Made by a program: the position numbers and the translations under genes. DNA of 64,000 bases from Morganella psychrotolerans (GTDB lineage Bacteria > Pseudomonadota > Gammaproteobacteria > Enterobacterales > Enterobacteriaceae), in the NCBI RefSeq assembly GCF_001676055.1, contig NZ_LZEX01000001.1:620001-684000 (forward strand), in the 5' to 3' direction. This document shows, piece after piece, positions 10,315-19,021 of this stretch. Position 1 is the first letter of the stretch, and the number at the start of each line of letters is the position of its first letter. The notes beneath the pieces are model-generated. The model was not told the origin of the DNA, did not search any database, and saw nothing but the letters and a program-made list of their open reading frames with translations.

Positions 10315-11607
10315 CTATTCCGTTTCCCAGATCATCGCCGCCCCGAGACCACCAGCGGCACACGCTGTTGTCATGGCAAAACCACCGCCACGCCGTTGCA
10401 ATTCACGTAAGGTCTGAGTGACCATCCGCGCACCGGTTGCCGCAAACGGATGACCGTAAGCAATCGAGCCGCCGAGTACATTAAATTTATCAGGGTCCAC
10501 TTCCCCGACCGCTTTTGAGCGATTGAGTTTTTCGCGGGCAAATGAATCGCTGGCAAAACACTGCAGATTTGCCAGTACCTGAGCAGCAAATGCTTCATGC
10601 ATATCAATCAGTGTCAGATCAGATAACGACAGCCCCGCCCGCGCTAATGCGGCAGGCGCGGCGTAAGACGGTCCCAGCAGCATATCTTCCCGCATGCTTC
10701 CGGCGGTGAACGCATAGCTGCGCAGAAAGCCCAGCGGAACCAGCCCCAGTTCGCGGGCGCGGGACTCAGACATCATAATTACCGCAGCCGCGCCATCAGT
10801 CAGCGGCGTGCTGTTGGCGGCGGTAACCGTGCCATGTCGCTTATCAAATGCGGGTTTCAGTTGTGCATAGCTGCCTGCCAGTGAATTTTTGCGCAGCGTA
10901 TTATCTTCTTCACAAATGTGTGTGAATGGCGGAAAACGTGCCGTCATCACCTCATCGCGCAACACACCGGAGGCCCATGCCTGTGTGGCGGCCTGATGTG
11001 AGCGGTGAGCGAAGGCATCCTGAGCTTCACGGCTGATATGGTAGCGTTTTGCCATCTGCTCTGCGGTATCACCCATGCGCAGACCCGTGGAGTACTCTGC
11101 CACCGCAGGGGCCACAGGCAGGAGATCACGCGGGCGCAGCGATATCAGCAACCGGAGTTTATGTGAAAGAGTCCGGGCTTTGCTGAGATCCAGCAACGTT
11201 CCGGCGAGTTTACGGGATACACCAATAGGTAAAACAGACGAAGAGTCCGCCCCGCCTGCCACCGCAATATGATTCTGACCACACTGAATAGCCTGTGCCG
11301 CACTGGCAATCGCCTGAAAACTGGTAGCGCAGGCACGGGTGACAGAATAGGCATCTGTTGTTACCGAAAGCCCCGCCCCCGGGACAATCTCCCTGGCAAT
11401 ATTGGGTGCGGCGGGCATTTGTATCACCTGTCCGAAAACGACAAGATCAACAAGTTCCGGAGGAAATGATTGCCTGAAAAGTAATTCCTGCACAACAGCG
11501 CGGCCCAGTTCAATCGCCGGAACGTCACGATAAACAGTTGATTGTTTTACAAACGGCGTTCGTAGTCCGTCAATAATTGCAATTCGTTCTGCCTGCGCAA
11601 GTTTCAT
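10315..11607 (-). CDS. fadI: Acetyl-CoA acyltransferase FadI (430 aa)
   Basis: Thiolase subunit of the FadIJ complex, releasing acetyl-CoA from 3-ketoacyl-CoA. The nucleophilic cysteine is C93 in TRACATSF; the C-terminal [10 protein letters not shown] (His) and [11 protein letters not shown] (second Cys) motifs complete the thiolase active site. First gene of the fadI-fadJ operon; a FadR-like site lies about 40 bp upstream. Confidence 0.96.
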   Translation of the reverse strand: MKLAQAERIAIIDGLRTPFVKQSTVYRDVPAIELGRAVVQELLFRQSFPPELVDLVVFGQVIQMPAAPNIAREIVPGAGLSVTTDAYSVTRACATSFQAIASAAQAIQCGQNHIAVAGGADSSSVLPIGVSRKLAGTLLDLSKARTLSHKLRLLISLRPRDLLPVAPAVAEYSTGLRMGDTAEQMAKRYHISREAQDAFAHRSHQAATQAWASGVLRDEVMTARFPPFTHICEEDNTLRKNSLAGSYAQLKPAFDKRHGTVTAANSTPLTDGAAAVIMMSESRARELGLVPLGFLRSYAFTAGSMREDMLLGPSYAAPAALARAGLSLSDLTLIDMHEAFAAQVLANLQCFASDSFAREKLNRSKAVGEVDPDKFNVLGGSIAYGHPFAATGARMVTQTLRELQRRGGGFAMTTACAAGGLGAAMIWETE

Positions 11608-11645
11608 CCGTTTATCCTTACGTTATGAACGGTTATCCCGACATG

Positions 11646-11662
11646 CGGTGGTCTGACCTGCT
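11646..11662. promoter_or_regulatory. FadR-like operator upstream of fadI
   Basis: 17-bp site with core TGGTCTGACCTG, close to the FadR consensus AACTGGTCNGACCNGTT and with a perfect GGTC-N-GACC centre. Located 39 bp before the fadI start, where FadR would repress until long-chain acyl-CoA accumulates. Consensus recalled, binding inferred. Confidence 0.6.
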
Positions 11663-11767
11663 ATTATTGTTAACACCATGTTGCATCTGCGCAATGCAAA
11701 TTAATAAAAAATGCGAAGCAACGCAGAGAAATGATTTTTTTAAAGACTTCAATTGAATTTCAGGCAT

Positions 11768-11795
11768 AAAAAAGCCCCCGTATTCAACGGAGGCC
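11768..11795 (-). terminator. Terminator downstream of yfcZ
   Basis: On the minus strand a GCC-CCGT / ACGG-GGC stem with an ATT-type loop is followed by TTTTTT. It lies between yfcZ and the fadI promoter. Confidence 0.7.
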
Positions 11796-11825
11796 TGAAT
11801 TCAGATTACGTATTCTTCTGATGAA

Positions 11826-12122
11826 TTAACGTAAACCCAGTTCAAAAATCAGCGTTTCAGCCTGGCAACTGAATGTAAAATCAGCTTTCAGTTCAACACC
11901 TTCGGCTGTATCTTTGAACTCACTGTGCATTTCGCAAGGCTCAGACGCCGCTGCGTTAGCCTTGGCTGTCAGCGTTTCCAGCATTTTTTCTGCTTCTGCT
12001 TTTGATGCAAAAACACGCTGGAAAGAGGACGTGCAACTTTCGTTATCAATAATAGTACCTACGTCCACACAGCAACATGCGGCGGTTTCTTCTGCGCTAC
12101 ACAGTTTTTTTGCGTCAGCCAT
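11826..12122 (-). CDS. yfcZ: YfcZ/YiiS (DUF406) family protein (98 aa)
   Basis: Small cysteine-bearing protein of the YfcZ/YiiS family, identified by length, the N-terminal CCCVDVGTIIDN segment and its fixed position between fadI and fadL. Function is unknown. It has its own terminator and lies divergent from fadL. Confidence 0.83.
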   Translation of the reverse strand: MADAKKLCSAEETAACCCVDVGTIIDNESCTSSFQRVFASKAEAEKMLETLTAKANAAASEPCEMHSEFKDTAEGVELKADFTFSCQAETLIFELGLR

Positions 12123-12359
12123 TTCAATCTCCCGTTAGTTAAAAATAGCTTACTATCTCAATATCGAATCATACCATTTATCAAAGTAAATCATAAAATT
12201 TCAATCTATTGTTTGATCTACTCGGGCTAAAGCCATTTTTTGCCCTCAAAACGCCCTTATTTGTTAATTTTTTGTTATGCAAATCTCATTTCAACATCTT
12301 AATTCGCTTATTTTAGTACAAAAAAATAACATTCAGATGTGCTGATCCTATACTCTCTC

Positions 12360-12376
12360 AACTGGTCTGATTTGTC
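12360..12376. promoter_or_regulatory. FadR-like operator upstream of fadL
   Basis: AACTGGTCTGATTTGTC matches the FadR consensus AACTGGTCNGACCNGTT at most positions (the GACC half is GATT here). It lies about 85 bp upstream of the fadL start codon; E. coli fadL is also FadR-repressed. Confidence 0.6.
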
Positions 12377-12460
12377 ATATCCACAAGCAAACATACAATC
12401 CAGCGCTACTTCTGACTATCAAAGTAGTACATAAACAAAATAAACAAGAGGGTTTTGGTC

Positions 12461-13800
12461 ATGAACCAGAAAAACCTGTTCACTCGTTCAGCACTGGCAG
12501 TGGCAGTTTCTTTAGTAGCATCAAATGCTTTTGCTGCGGGTTTTCAATTAAATGAATATTCAACTTCTGCACTCGGACGTGCATTTTCAGGGGAAGGTGC
12601 CGTGGCAGATGATGCCAGCGTCGGCAGCCGCAATCCTGCAGCAATGACATTATTTGACCGCCCGGCATTTTCCGCAGGGGCGATTTACATTAACCCGGGC
12701 GTGATATTAAGGGTAAATCCCCTCTCACAGGCAACAGTACGGATGCCAGTGATATCGCACCTAGTGCCGTGGTGCCGAATCTGCATTTTATTATGCCGAT
12801 TGATGATAAATGGTCTGTCGGGGCATCGGCTACATCAAACTTTGGCCTCGCCACTGAGTTTAACGATAACTATACGGCGGGTGCCATCGGCGGTAAAACG
12901 GACCTGATGACCGCCAATTTTAACCTTGCCGGTGCTTATCGTCTGAATGATAATTTCAGTTTTGGTCTCGGATTAAATGCGGTCTATGCCGACGCTGAAA
13001 TTTCACGCCATACCGGTGAATTAGGATCTGTTGCCGCACATCTTACCGGCAAGCCTGAGCTTGGAAAAATTCCGTCCAGTTCTAATCTTGCCAAGCTTAA
13101 AGGTGATGGCTGGGGCTATGGCTGGAATGCGGGTATGTTATATGAACTGGATAAAGATAACCGTTTCAGCTTAACTTATCGCTCAAAAGTAACCGTAAAA
13201 TTTAAAGACGGTGATTTTACTCAAAATATTCCGGGCTTGCTTGATCGTTCAACCAAAGGCAGCCTGGATCTCCACCTGCCGGATATCTGGGAATTCTCCG
13301 CCTATCACAAGGTTGCACCAAAATGGGCTGTCCACTATACGTTTGCCTACACCGGCTGGGATACCTTTAAAGAGCTGAAAGCAACAGACAACGGCAACGG
13401 TGACGTTCTGTTTGAAAAGCATGAAGGCTTCAGTAATGCGTACCGTGTAGCCCTAGGAACAACCTATTATCACGATGATAACTGGACATTCCGTGGCGGT
13501 GTGGCATTCGATGACAGCCCTGTTCCTGCCGGAAACCGTTCCATTTCGATCCCTGATCAGGATCGTATCTGGCTTAGCCTGGGTTCAACCTACGCCTTTA
13601 ATAAAGATATGTCTGTCGATGTTGGTGTTGCCTATATGCATGGCCGTAAAGTCGATATTTCCGAGCCACTGCTGACTAAAGACCAACTCAAGGTTATCGG
13701 CAGCAAATTGGGTAATCCGAACATGCAGATGCCTAATTATGAATTCAGCTCATCAGGTAAAGCCTGGCTATACGGTATTAATTTCAACTATACCTTCTGA
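12461..13800 (+). pseudogene. fadL: Long-chain fatty acid outer-membrane transporter FadL, single-base frameshift
   Basis: FadL forms a 14-strand outer-membrane barrel that takes up long-chain fatty acids and serves as a receptor for some phages. The N-terminus (ATG 12461, signal peptide to AFAA, then [20 protein letters not shown]) is typical. At about 12701-12705 the frame breaks: the string after NPG-V must shift by one base to continue as [19 protein letters not shown] and the rest of the barrel to 13800. One missing G (GTG-GAT read as GTGAT) explains it. As written, translation stops at 12907 after about 149 codons. Either a loss mutation or an assembly error; the rest of the gene has no other defect. 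Confidence 0.85.
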
Positions 13801-13819
13801 TTTCCCGGTTTTTATGTAT

Positions 13820-13853
13820 AAAAAAAGTTCTGGTTAACAGCCAGAACTTTTTT
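13820..13853. terminator. Bidirectional terminator between fadL and mlaA
   Basis: Hairpin AAAAAGTTCTGG / CCAGAACTTTTT with a 7-nt loop, with A and T runs on both sides, serving both convergent genes. Confidence 0.85.
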
Positions 13854-13898
13854 ATTGCGATTTTTTTTATTGCGATTTGCGATTAATGATAAAAGTCA

Positions 13899-14657
13899 TT
13901 ATTCGCCGTCGATAGAATCCAAATCATCCGCAATTGCAGCCGCATTCGGGTTTACCTGCGCTTTCAGTTCCCCGCCGGATGCCAGGAAGTCATTACGCTG
14001 GAAATAGGCTTCACGCATCATCAGATACGGATCACTGGAGTTATGTAAAACGCCTTCAGAATCCAGTAGCTGTGCACGGTTATCAATTCCTTCAATCGCC
14101 CACTTACCAACACCCATCCAGATGGTCAGATAGCTCAGCATCGGATACGTGGTATCCAGGAAATCCCCGCCGTCTACGCGCGGTGTCCAGCCACCATAGC
14201 CCGGAATGACCACATACGGACCATAACCGACACCATAGTTTCCTAAGGTATTACCAAATCGCACCGGCTCCGCTTTAGCCAGTTTCGGGTTTGCCATCGA
14301 TGCAACATCAATAAGACCGCCCAGACCAAAGACCGTATTCAGGAAGAACCGGTTAAAATGCTTAAATCCCTGATAGACATCACCACGGAGAAAGCTGTTA
14401 ACCATGCTTGCCGGCTCTTCAAGATTTCCGAGGAAATTAATTGTACCGTTGCGTGCCGGAGTCGGTACATAATCACGCCAGGCAACCGCAACGGGTCTGA
14501 GTACGTAAGGATCCAGCACATTATAGTTGAAATTAAACATCGTGCGGTTAAATCCTTCCAGCGGATCACTGCGCGTTCCCGGTGACTGATCCGAACTTGC
14601 ACATCCGCCAATCAGCAGCACCGCAGCAAGTGTCAGGCCACTTACTTGATACTTCAT
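13899..14657 (-). CDS. mlaA: Phospholipid-binding lipoprotein MlaA (252 aa)
   Basis: Outer-membrane lipoprotein of the Mla system that removes phospholipids from the outer leaflet and passes them to MlaC. The N-terminus is a lipoprotein signal with lipobox LIGGC; DPLEGFNRTMFNFN and the central helical ring sequence are typical. Of two in-frame starts, ATG 14657 is preferred because GGAG lies six bases upstream; the earlier ATG at 14669 has no such site. It is convergent with fadL, as in E. coli. Confidence 0.93.
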   Translation of the reverse strand: MKYQVSGLTLAAVLLIGGCASSDQSPGTRSDPLEGFNRTMFNFNYNVLDPYVLRPVAVAWRDYVPTPARNGTINFLGNLEEPASMVNSFLRGDVYQGFKHFNRFFLNTVFGLGGLIDVASMANPKLAKAEPVRFGNTLGNYGVGYGPYVVIPGYGGWTPRVDGGDFLDTTYPMLSYLTIWMGVGKWAIEGIDNRAQLLDSEGVLHNSSDPYLMMREAYFQRNDFLASGGELKAQVNPNAAAIADDLDSIDGE

Positions 14658-14838
14658 AAGTTTCTCCATGCCAAAACGTGAGTTATTTTTTTCAGTTTCA
14701 CGTATCTATAAACTCAATATTATCCGGTATTAGCACATTTGTGTATGTAAATGATGCCGAAATTATTACGTTACCCTGCCGGCAGAGAGTGCTATTCTGC
14801 CTTTCCGGTCAGTTATCATCGCTAATAAAGGGGTTATA

Positions 14839-15648
14839 ATGAATAAGAAAGTCGGATTTATTGGTTGCGGAAATATGGGAAAGGCGATATTAAACGGACT
14901 GATTTCAGGGCAGATAATCACGCCTGATACCGTTTACGTCCATAATCACAGCCCTGCCAGTACTGCCCGGGTTGCTGCTGAGTTCGGTGTCCACGGAACT
15001 GAGCATATCACCACCGTGGCAGAACAGTCTGATATTATATTTATTGGCGTGAAACCCTATGCTGTTACCGGAATTTTACAGGAAATTGCACCTTATCTGA
15101 AAACTGAGGCTGTTATTATTTCCATCGCTGCCGGTGTCACACTCAGCACACTGGAAGCCGCACTCCCCGCATCCGGTAAAGTAGTTCGCCTGATGCCGAA
15201 TACCCCGGCACTGGTTAATGCGGGTATGACCTCCGTTACACCCAATAAATTCCTGACAGAGGCAGATACCGAACTGGTTATGTCACTGTGCCGCAGCTTC
15301 GGGCGCGCAGAAATAGTACCGGAATCATTAATCGATGCAGTAATTGGTGTCAGTGGCTCTGCTCCCGCCTACGTTTTTATGTTTATTGAAGCCATGGCGG
15401 ATGCCGCCGTCGCAGGCGGAATGCCCCGCAAACAAGCTTATGAATTTGCAGCGCAAACAGTGATGGGTGCCGCTAAAATGGTATTGGAAACCGGCAAACA
15501 TCCGGGCGACCTGAAAGATATGGTCTGCTCCCCGGGCGGCACCACGATTGAAGCGGTCGCAAAACTGGAAGAAACCGGACTGCGCCGGTCAGTGATTGCG
15601 GGTGTGCGCAGCGCAATTGAAAAATCACAGGAAATGAGCCGTAAATAA
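14839..15648 (+). CDS. proC: Pyrroline-5-carboxylate reductase (269 aa)
   Basis: NADPH-dependent reductase for the last step of proline synthesis. The N-terminal Rossmann motif GFIGCGNMGKAI and the C-terminal signature around SPGGTTIEAV are clear. Full length. It is divergent from mlaA. E. coli does not carry proC at this locus, so the gene has been placed here in this lineage. Confidence 0.95.
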   Translation: MNKKVGFIGCGNMGKAILNGLISGQIITPDTVYVHNHSPASTARVAAEFGVHGTEHITTVAEQSDIIFIGVKPYAVTGILQEIAPYLKTEAVIISIAAGVTLSTLEAALPASGKVVRLMPNTPALVNAGMTSVTPNKFLTEADTELVMSLCRSFGRAEIVPESLIDAVIGVSGSAPAYVFMFIEAMADAAVAGGMPRKQAYEFAAQTVMGAAKMVLETGKHPGDLKDMVCSPGGTTIEAVAKLEETGLRRSVIAGVRSAIEKSQEMSRK

Positions 15649-15690
15649 CCGGTACGATAACGGAACGGCACCCCGCAATTTCGTACCGGT
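15648..15690 (+). terminator. proC terminator
   Basis: Perfect 10-bp stem ACCGGTACGA / TCGTACCGGT with a 23-nt loop, followed by GTCGTTTTAATATTTTTT; it begins at the last base of the proC stop. Confidence 0.7.
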
Positions 15691-15803
15691 GTCGTTTTAA
15701 TATTTTTTATTGTACTGAAAATGAACAAGTAAACGCTAAAAATTTGATTATTCCATGCGGACTGAGTAAGATAAACGCGCTTTTTTCTGACGATACAAAC
15801 AGA

Positions 15804-15878
15804 GTCCTCTTAGTTAAATGGATATAACAAGCCCCTCCTAAGGGCTAGTTGCAGGTTCGATTCCTGCAGGGGACACCA
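15804..15878 (+). tRNA. argW: tRNA-Arg (CCU)
   Basis: 75-nt tRNA with GTCCTCT acceptor start, anticodon CCT in the loop CCCCTCCTAAGGGC, T-arm GCAGGTTCGATTCCTGC and encoded ACACCA 3' end. Sequence is almost that of E. coli argW. argW is a known integration site for lambdoid and P4-type integrases, and an integrase follows at once. Confidence 0.97.
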
Positions 15879-15978
15879 GTACCGGATTACCTCGCATTAC
15901 CCACCGTTACCTCCCACCCTTTAAAAATCAGCACCTCCCGTTATTTGCCGTTACCAGCCATAACCAACCATTACTTGA
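15850..15978 (+). other. Prophage left attachment region (attL core plus integrase arm-type repeats)
   Basis: The attachment core is expected in the 3' half of argW (about 15850-15878), which integration keeps intact. After it, 15883-15978 contains about seven imperfect copies of an 11-bp motif of the form CCRTTACCNNC (for example 15883, 15893, 15903, 15939, 15949, 15959, 15968), spaced roughly one helical turn apart in places. They are best read as integrase arm-binding sites. The matching attR core is outside the window, so the exact core cannot be fixed. Confidence 0.6.
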
Positions 15979-16042
15979 CTGAACCACCATTTTGCGGGCA
16001 TATTTGTGGGCACCTAAAACTAAAGTGCCAAAAGATGCCCAC

Positions 16043-17206
16043 ATGCTGACAATAAAACAGATAGAAGCAGCCAAGCCAAAAGAAAAATCATACAGGCTGT
16101 CTGACAGTGGCGGACTGTTCCTTTTCATATCCAAAGGCGGCGGAAAAATTTGGCGCTTTCGGTATCGTAAAGATGGTAAAGAGCAAACTCATGTTATCGG
16201 GGCATATCCTGAAATATCATTAATAGAAGCACGAAAACTTCACGCCTCTGCAAAATCAATTCTGGCTGCCGGCGGAGAGCTGGAAGTAAAAACCCCAGAA
16301 CTACCGGAAAAAAACATCACCACATTCGAAATTGTTTTCCGCGAATGGTACGAGTTTAAAAAAGAAGTGTGGTCTGACAGGTACAGGAAGGAAATGCTAT
16401 CCATGTTTGATGATGATGTCCTGCCAATTATAGGTAATGAGGATATTGCATCAATGGATCCGCTTCGTGTGGTGGATGTGATACGCCATTTCGAAAATCG
16501 CGGCGCAATGGAGAGAGCGAGTAAAGCCCGCCGCCGGTGTGGTGAGGTATTTAGATATGCAGTTATAACCGGCAGATCTAAATACAATCCCGCCCCCGAC
16601 CTGGTTGATGCCGAGAGGGGATATCGCAAAAGTCACTACCCCTTCCTCACCAAAGAGCAGATACCCGCGTTCAATAAAGCATTGTCCGCATTTTCTGGCA
16701 GTATCATCAGTAAAACAGCTACACAAGTCTTGCAGTACACAGCCCTGAGAACCAAAGAATTACGGTCAATGCAATGGTCAGACATCGATCTCAAGAACAG
16801 AGTGATCACTATATCTCCCGAAGTAATGAAAAACAGAAAGCCGCATATCGTGCCGATGTCAGATCAGGTTGTCGCCCTGATGGAGCATATCAAGCCAATA
16901 ACCGAGGGAATATCTCACTTGGTTTTTCCGGGCAGAAATGACAAGAAGAAACCGATTAGCGAAAACGCGGTGCTGATGGTTATCCGGCAAATCGGCTTTG
17001 ATGGCATCGCCAGCGGTCACGGATTCAGGCACCAGTTCAGCACCTTGCTTAATGAGAATGGGTTCGACAGAGACCTTATAGAGCGCCAGTTAGCTCACGT
17101 TGACCGTAACGTAATACGCGGTATCTATAACCATGCCGAGTATCTCGACCAGCGCAGGAGTATGATGCAGTGGTTTGCTGACTATGTTGATGAGATATCA
17201 AAATGA
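16043..17206 (+). CDS. int: Tyrosine integrase, P4/argW type (387 aa)
   Basis: Site-specific tyrosine recombinase for insertion at argW. N-terminal DUF4102-like arm-binding domain (MLTIKQIEAAKPKEKSYRLS), central core-binding part, and catalytic residues R in TALRTKELRSM, HxxR in GHGFRHQFS and the nucleophile Y in IYNHAEYLDQRR. ATG 16043 is chosen because family members begin at this point; the open frame upstream lacks a good start. It reads into the late genes and is convergent with the tailspike. Confidence 0.92.
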   Translation: MLTIKQIEAAKPKEKSYRLSDSGGLFLFISKGGGKIWRFRYRKDGKEQTHVIGAYPEISLIEARKLHASAKSILAAGGELEVKTPELPEKNITTFEIVFREWYEFKKEVWSDRYRKEMLSMFDDDVLPIIGNEDIASMDPLRVVDVIRHFENRGAMERASKARRRCGEVFRYAVITGRSKYNPAPDLVDAERGYRKSHYPFLTKEQIPAFNKALSAFSGSIISKTATQVLQYTALRTKELRSMQWSDIDLKNRVITISPEVMKNRKPHIVPMSDQVVALMEHIKPITEGISHLVFPGRNDKKKPISENAVLMVIRQIGFDGIASGHGFRHQFSTLLNENGFDRDLIERQLAHVDRNVIRGIYNHAEYLDQRRSMMQWFADYVDEISK

Positions 17207-17350
17207 CACAACCCCACCCGTCGGAAAGTACCGGTAAATCGTTGATACCCCTACCCCGCATATAACAGACAATTCCTGCCGTGTGAAACTGGACTGCCAC
17301 AAGTCTGTACGAAACAGAAAAGCAGCAGCCCGAGCATTTACGCCCGCACT
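17198..17350 (-). pseudogene. Remnant of a Hin/Gin-type DNA invertase C-terminus
   Basis: A 50-codon open stretch on the minus strand encodes FTRQELSVICGVGVSTIYRY followed by FPTG. This closely follows the C-terminal helix-turn-helix of serine invertases (Hin has LAIIFGIGVSTLYRYFPA). The catalytic N-terminal domain is missing; a stop lies just upstream and no start is visible. It lies directly downstream of the tailspike gene, the usual place for tail-fibre inversion systems, and overlaps the last bases of int. The rest of 17207-17437 shows no gene. Confidence 0.5.
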
Positions 17351-17437
17351 TCAGAGAGAGATTGACGCAGTACAGAGAGATGGGGAAACGGTTTTCGCGC
17401 TGGTTTGAGTATCCGAAAGAAGATTGAGTCAAAAACA

Positions 17438-18961
17438 TCATCTTGTAGCCCACTTACCATTGCCGATTGATATAACGGACAACGACCCGCCTAATGATGT
17501 TAAATCTTTAGATGACGATCCATCCAAAAATGATTCATTACTTCTTGTCGATACCGTGATTTTTGCTCCAGTTGTATTGATAAAGGTATAATATACCCCA
17601 GAATAACCAGACCCAGCAGGTAAAATATACCCAGATGTTGCCGATGATGAGTGATTTGTTAATATTGAGCCAGACTGACCAGTCATCAATGACAGGGAAG
17701 CTGCGTATGTTAGTAACTTTCTCGTGCCTGTAATTTCCCCCCTGCTTGATATGGTTGCTGTATTGCTTCCACCCTGAGAGTATGAAATAGAACCATCTGG
17801 ATTGTATGTAATTATAGTTGCAGCAGCCCCACCGGCAAAATATTGCTCCTGAATACTTTTACCGGCGCCAGAATACTTCCTATGTATTACGTTATCTCCT
17901 CTAATTGACCCATATGTGTAATCAACCCCAGAGACCGGCCCGGAGTTAAGCCCCAGCTCAAAATCATCTTCATTAGTTGTGGCAACGCTAAATCTTGTGC
18001 GTAACTTATTATCTGCGATTATGAAGTTGCTGTCTGAATCACTACGACCTATCCCAACACGAGCTCTTAATCTTCCATTTTCTCTCAACACTAGGCTTGC
18101 TCGGTGCTCCTCTCCTTCAGGATCATCTTTTGTGCCTATATTATCAACGACCAGAGCTGGATGGTGCCTGCCAAGAATATGAAACGTATTTCCATTATGT
18201 TGGTTATTATCAACATTATGATTGAAATGATACTTTATATGCTCATTCCAGTGTGAATACTCATCATCCCATCCGGACATATCGATTATATTCACGCCGT
18301 TCTTCATATTGACATCTTTAAAGTGCCAAAGAACATTTGGCTCAATAGTCAAGTAAACGTGGCCGTCTTCATGATTATCTATGATTTCCTGAATCAGAAA
18401 GGTATTATCCGTAACTCTGTCAGCAATACATCCAAGCTCGACAGCAGAAAAAGAAAATTTACCTTGTTTACCATCGGTTACCTGTTGCAGGTTTTTACCA
18501 GACTCGGATCCTATTAATCCGGCACCCATCGACCTTGCCAGGTCACTTCTCAGGCTCGCATCACCAACTCCAACCCACTTACCAACACCAACCCCACCCG
18601 CAGATTCAGGAGTGGATCCAACCGGAACCACTTTCGGTAAATCACCATCCCAACGGTAATACTCCCCAGTTACTTCATCACGCAAAATCTGGTTGCGCTG
18701 CGTGATTTCTGCGCCCTTCTGAAAGCTATCCATCGGGATGTAACCGGCTGCGATAATTGCCTGGTTCATATCCACCTTAAAGGTTTCAATGACCTGCTCA
18801 ACCATCCATTTCATGCCCTCAATGGTCAGGTGGCTTTTGCCAGAGCGATCGAAATACTCCCGCGCCTTTGAGGTCACGAACTCGTCAATCTTTCCTGAGT
18901 TAAATTTCAGGTCTCGTGGTGCTTCACTCGGTACTGCGTTTTGAGTAGGGATAGTCGCCAT
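17438..18961 (-). CDS. Phage tailspike protein (507 aa)
   Basis: Distal receptor-binding protein. Residues about 1-150 resemble the N-terminal particle-binding region of enterobacterial tailspikes (segments YYRWDGDLPKVVPVGSTPE, GGVGVGKWVGVGDASLR). The central part is rich in N/G and short beta repeats as in right-handed beta-helix spikes that bind or cleave surface polysaccharide. The C-terminal third is Ser/Thr/Gly-rich. No enzyme motif could be assigned, so the substrate is unknown. It is separated from the tail-tip gene by a terminator. Confidence 0.8.
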   Translation of the reverse strand: MATIPTQNAVPSEAPRDLKFNSGKIDEFVTSKAREYFDRSGKSHLTIEGMKWMVEQVIETFKVDMNQAIIAAGYIPMDSFQKGAEITQRNQILRDEVTGEYYRWDGDLPKVVPVGSTPESAGGVGVGKWVGVGDASLRSDLARSMGAGLIGSESGKNLQQVTDGKQGKFSFSAVELGCIADRVTDNTFLIQEIIDNHEDGHVYLTIEPNVLWHFKDVNMKNGVNIIDMSGWDDEYSHWNEHIKYHFNHNVDNNQHNGNTFHILGRHHPALVVDNIGTKDDPEGEEHRASLVLRENGRLRARVGIGRSDSDSNFIIADNKLRTRFSVATTNEDDFELGLNSGPVSGVDYTYGSIRGDNVIHRKYSGAGKSIQEQYFAGGAAATIITYNPDGSISYSQGGSNTATISSRGEITGTRKLLTYAASLSLMTGQSGSILTNHSSSATSGYILPAGSGYSGVYYTFINTTGAKITVSTRSNESFLDGSSSKDLTSLGGSLSVISIGNGKWATR

Positions 18962-18977
18962 GTGCTTTTTCTTCCAA

Positions 18978-19003
18978 TAAAAAAGCCAGCTCGGTGGCTG
19001 GCT
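18978..19003 (-). terminator. Terminator between tail-tip gene and tailspike
   Basis: Minus-strand stem AGCCAGC / GCTGGCT with six-base loop followed by TTTTTT. The tailspike, which lies after it, may depend on read-through (Q antitermination) or have its own promoter. Confidence 0.75.
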
Positions 19004-19021
19004 TGTTGGTTAAGTGTTATG

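Noticed and set aside
17076-17453. 125-codon minus-strand frame over the int end
   Set aside because: It is in a different frame from the recognisable invertase HTH and its sequence is not protein-like; the remnant in the other frame explains the region better.
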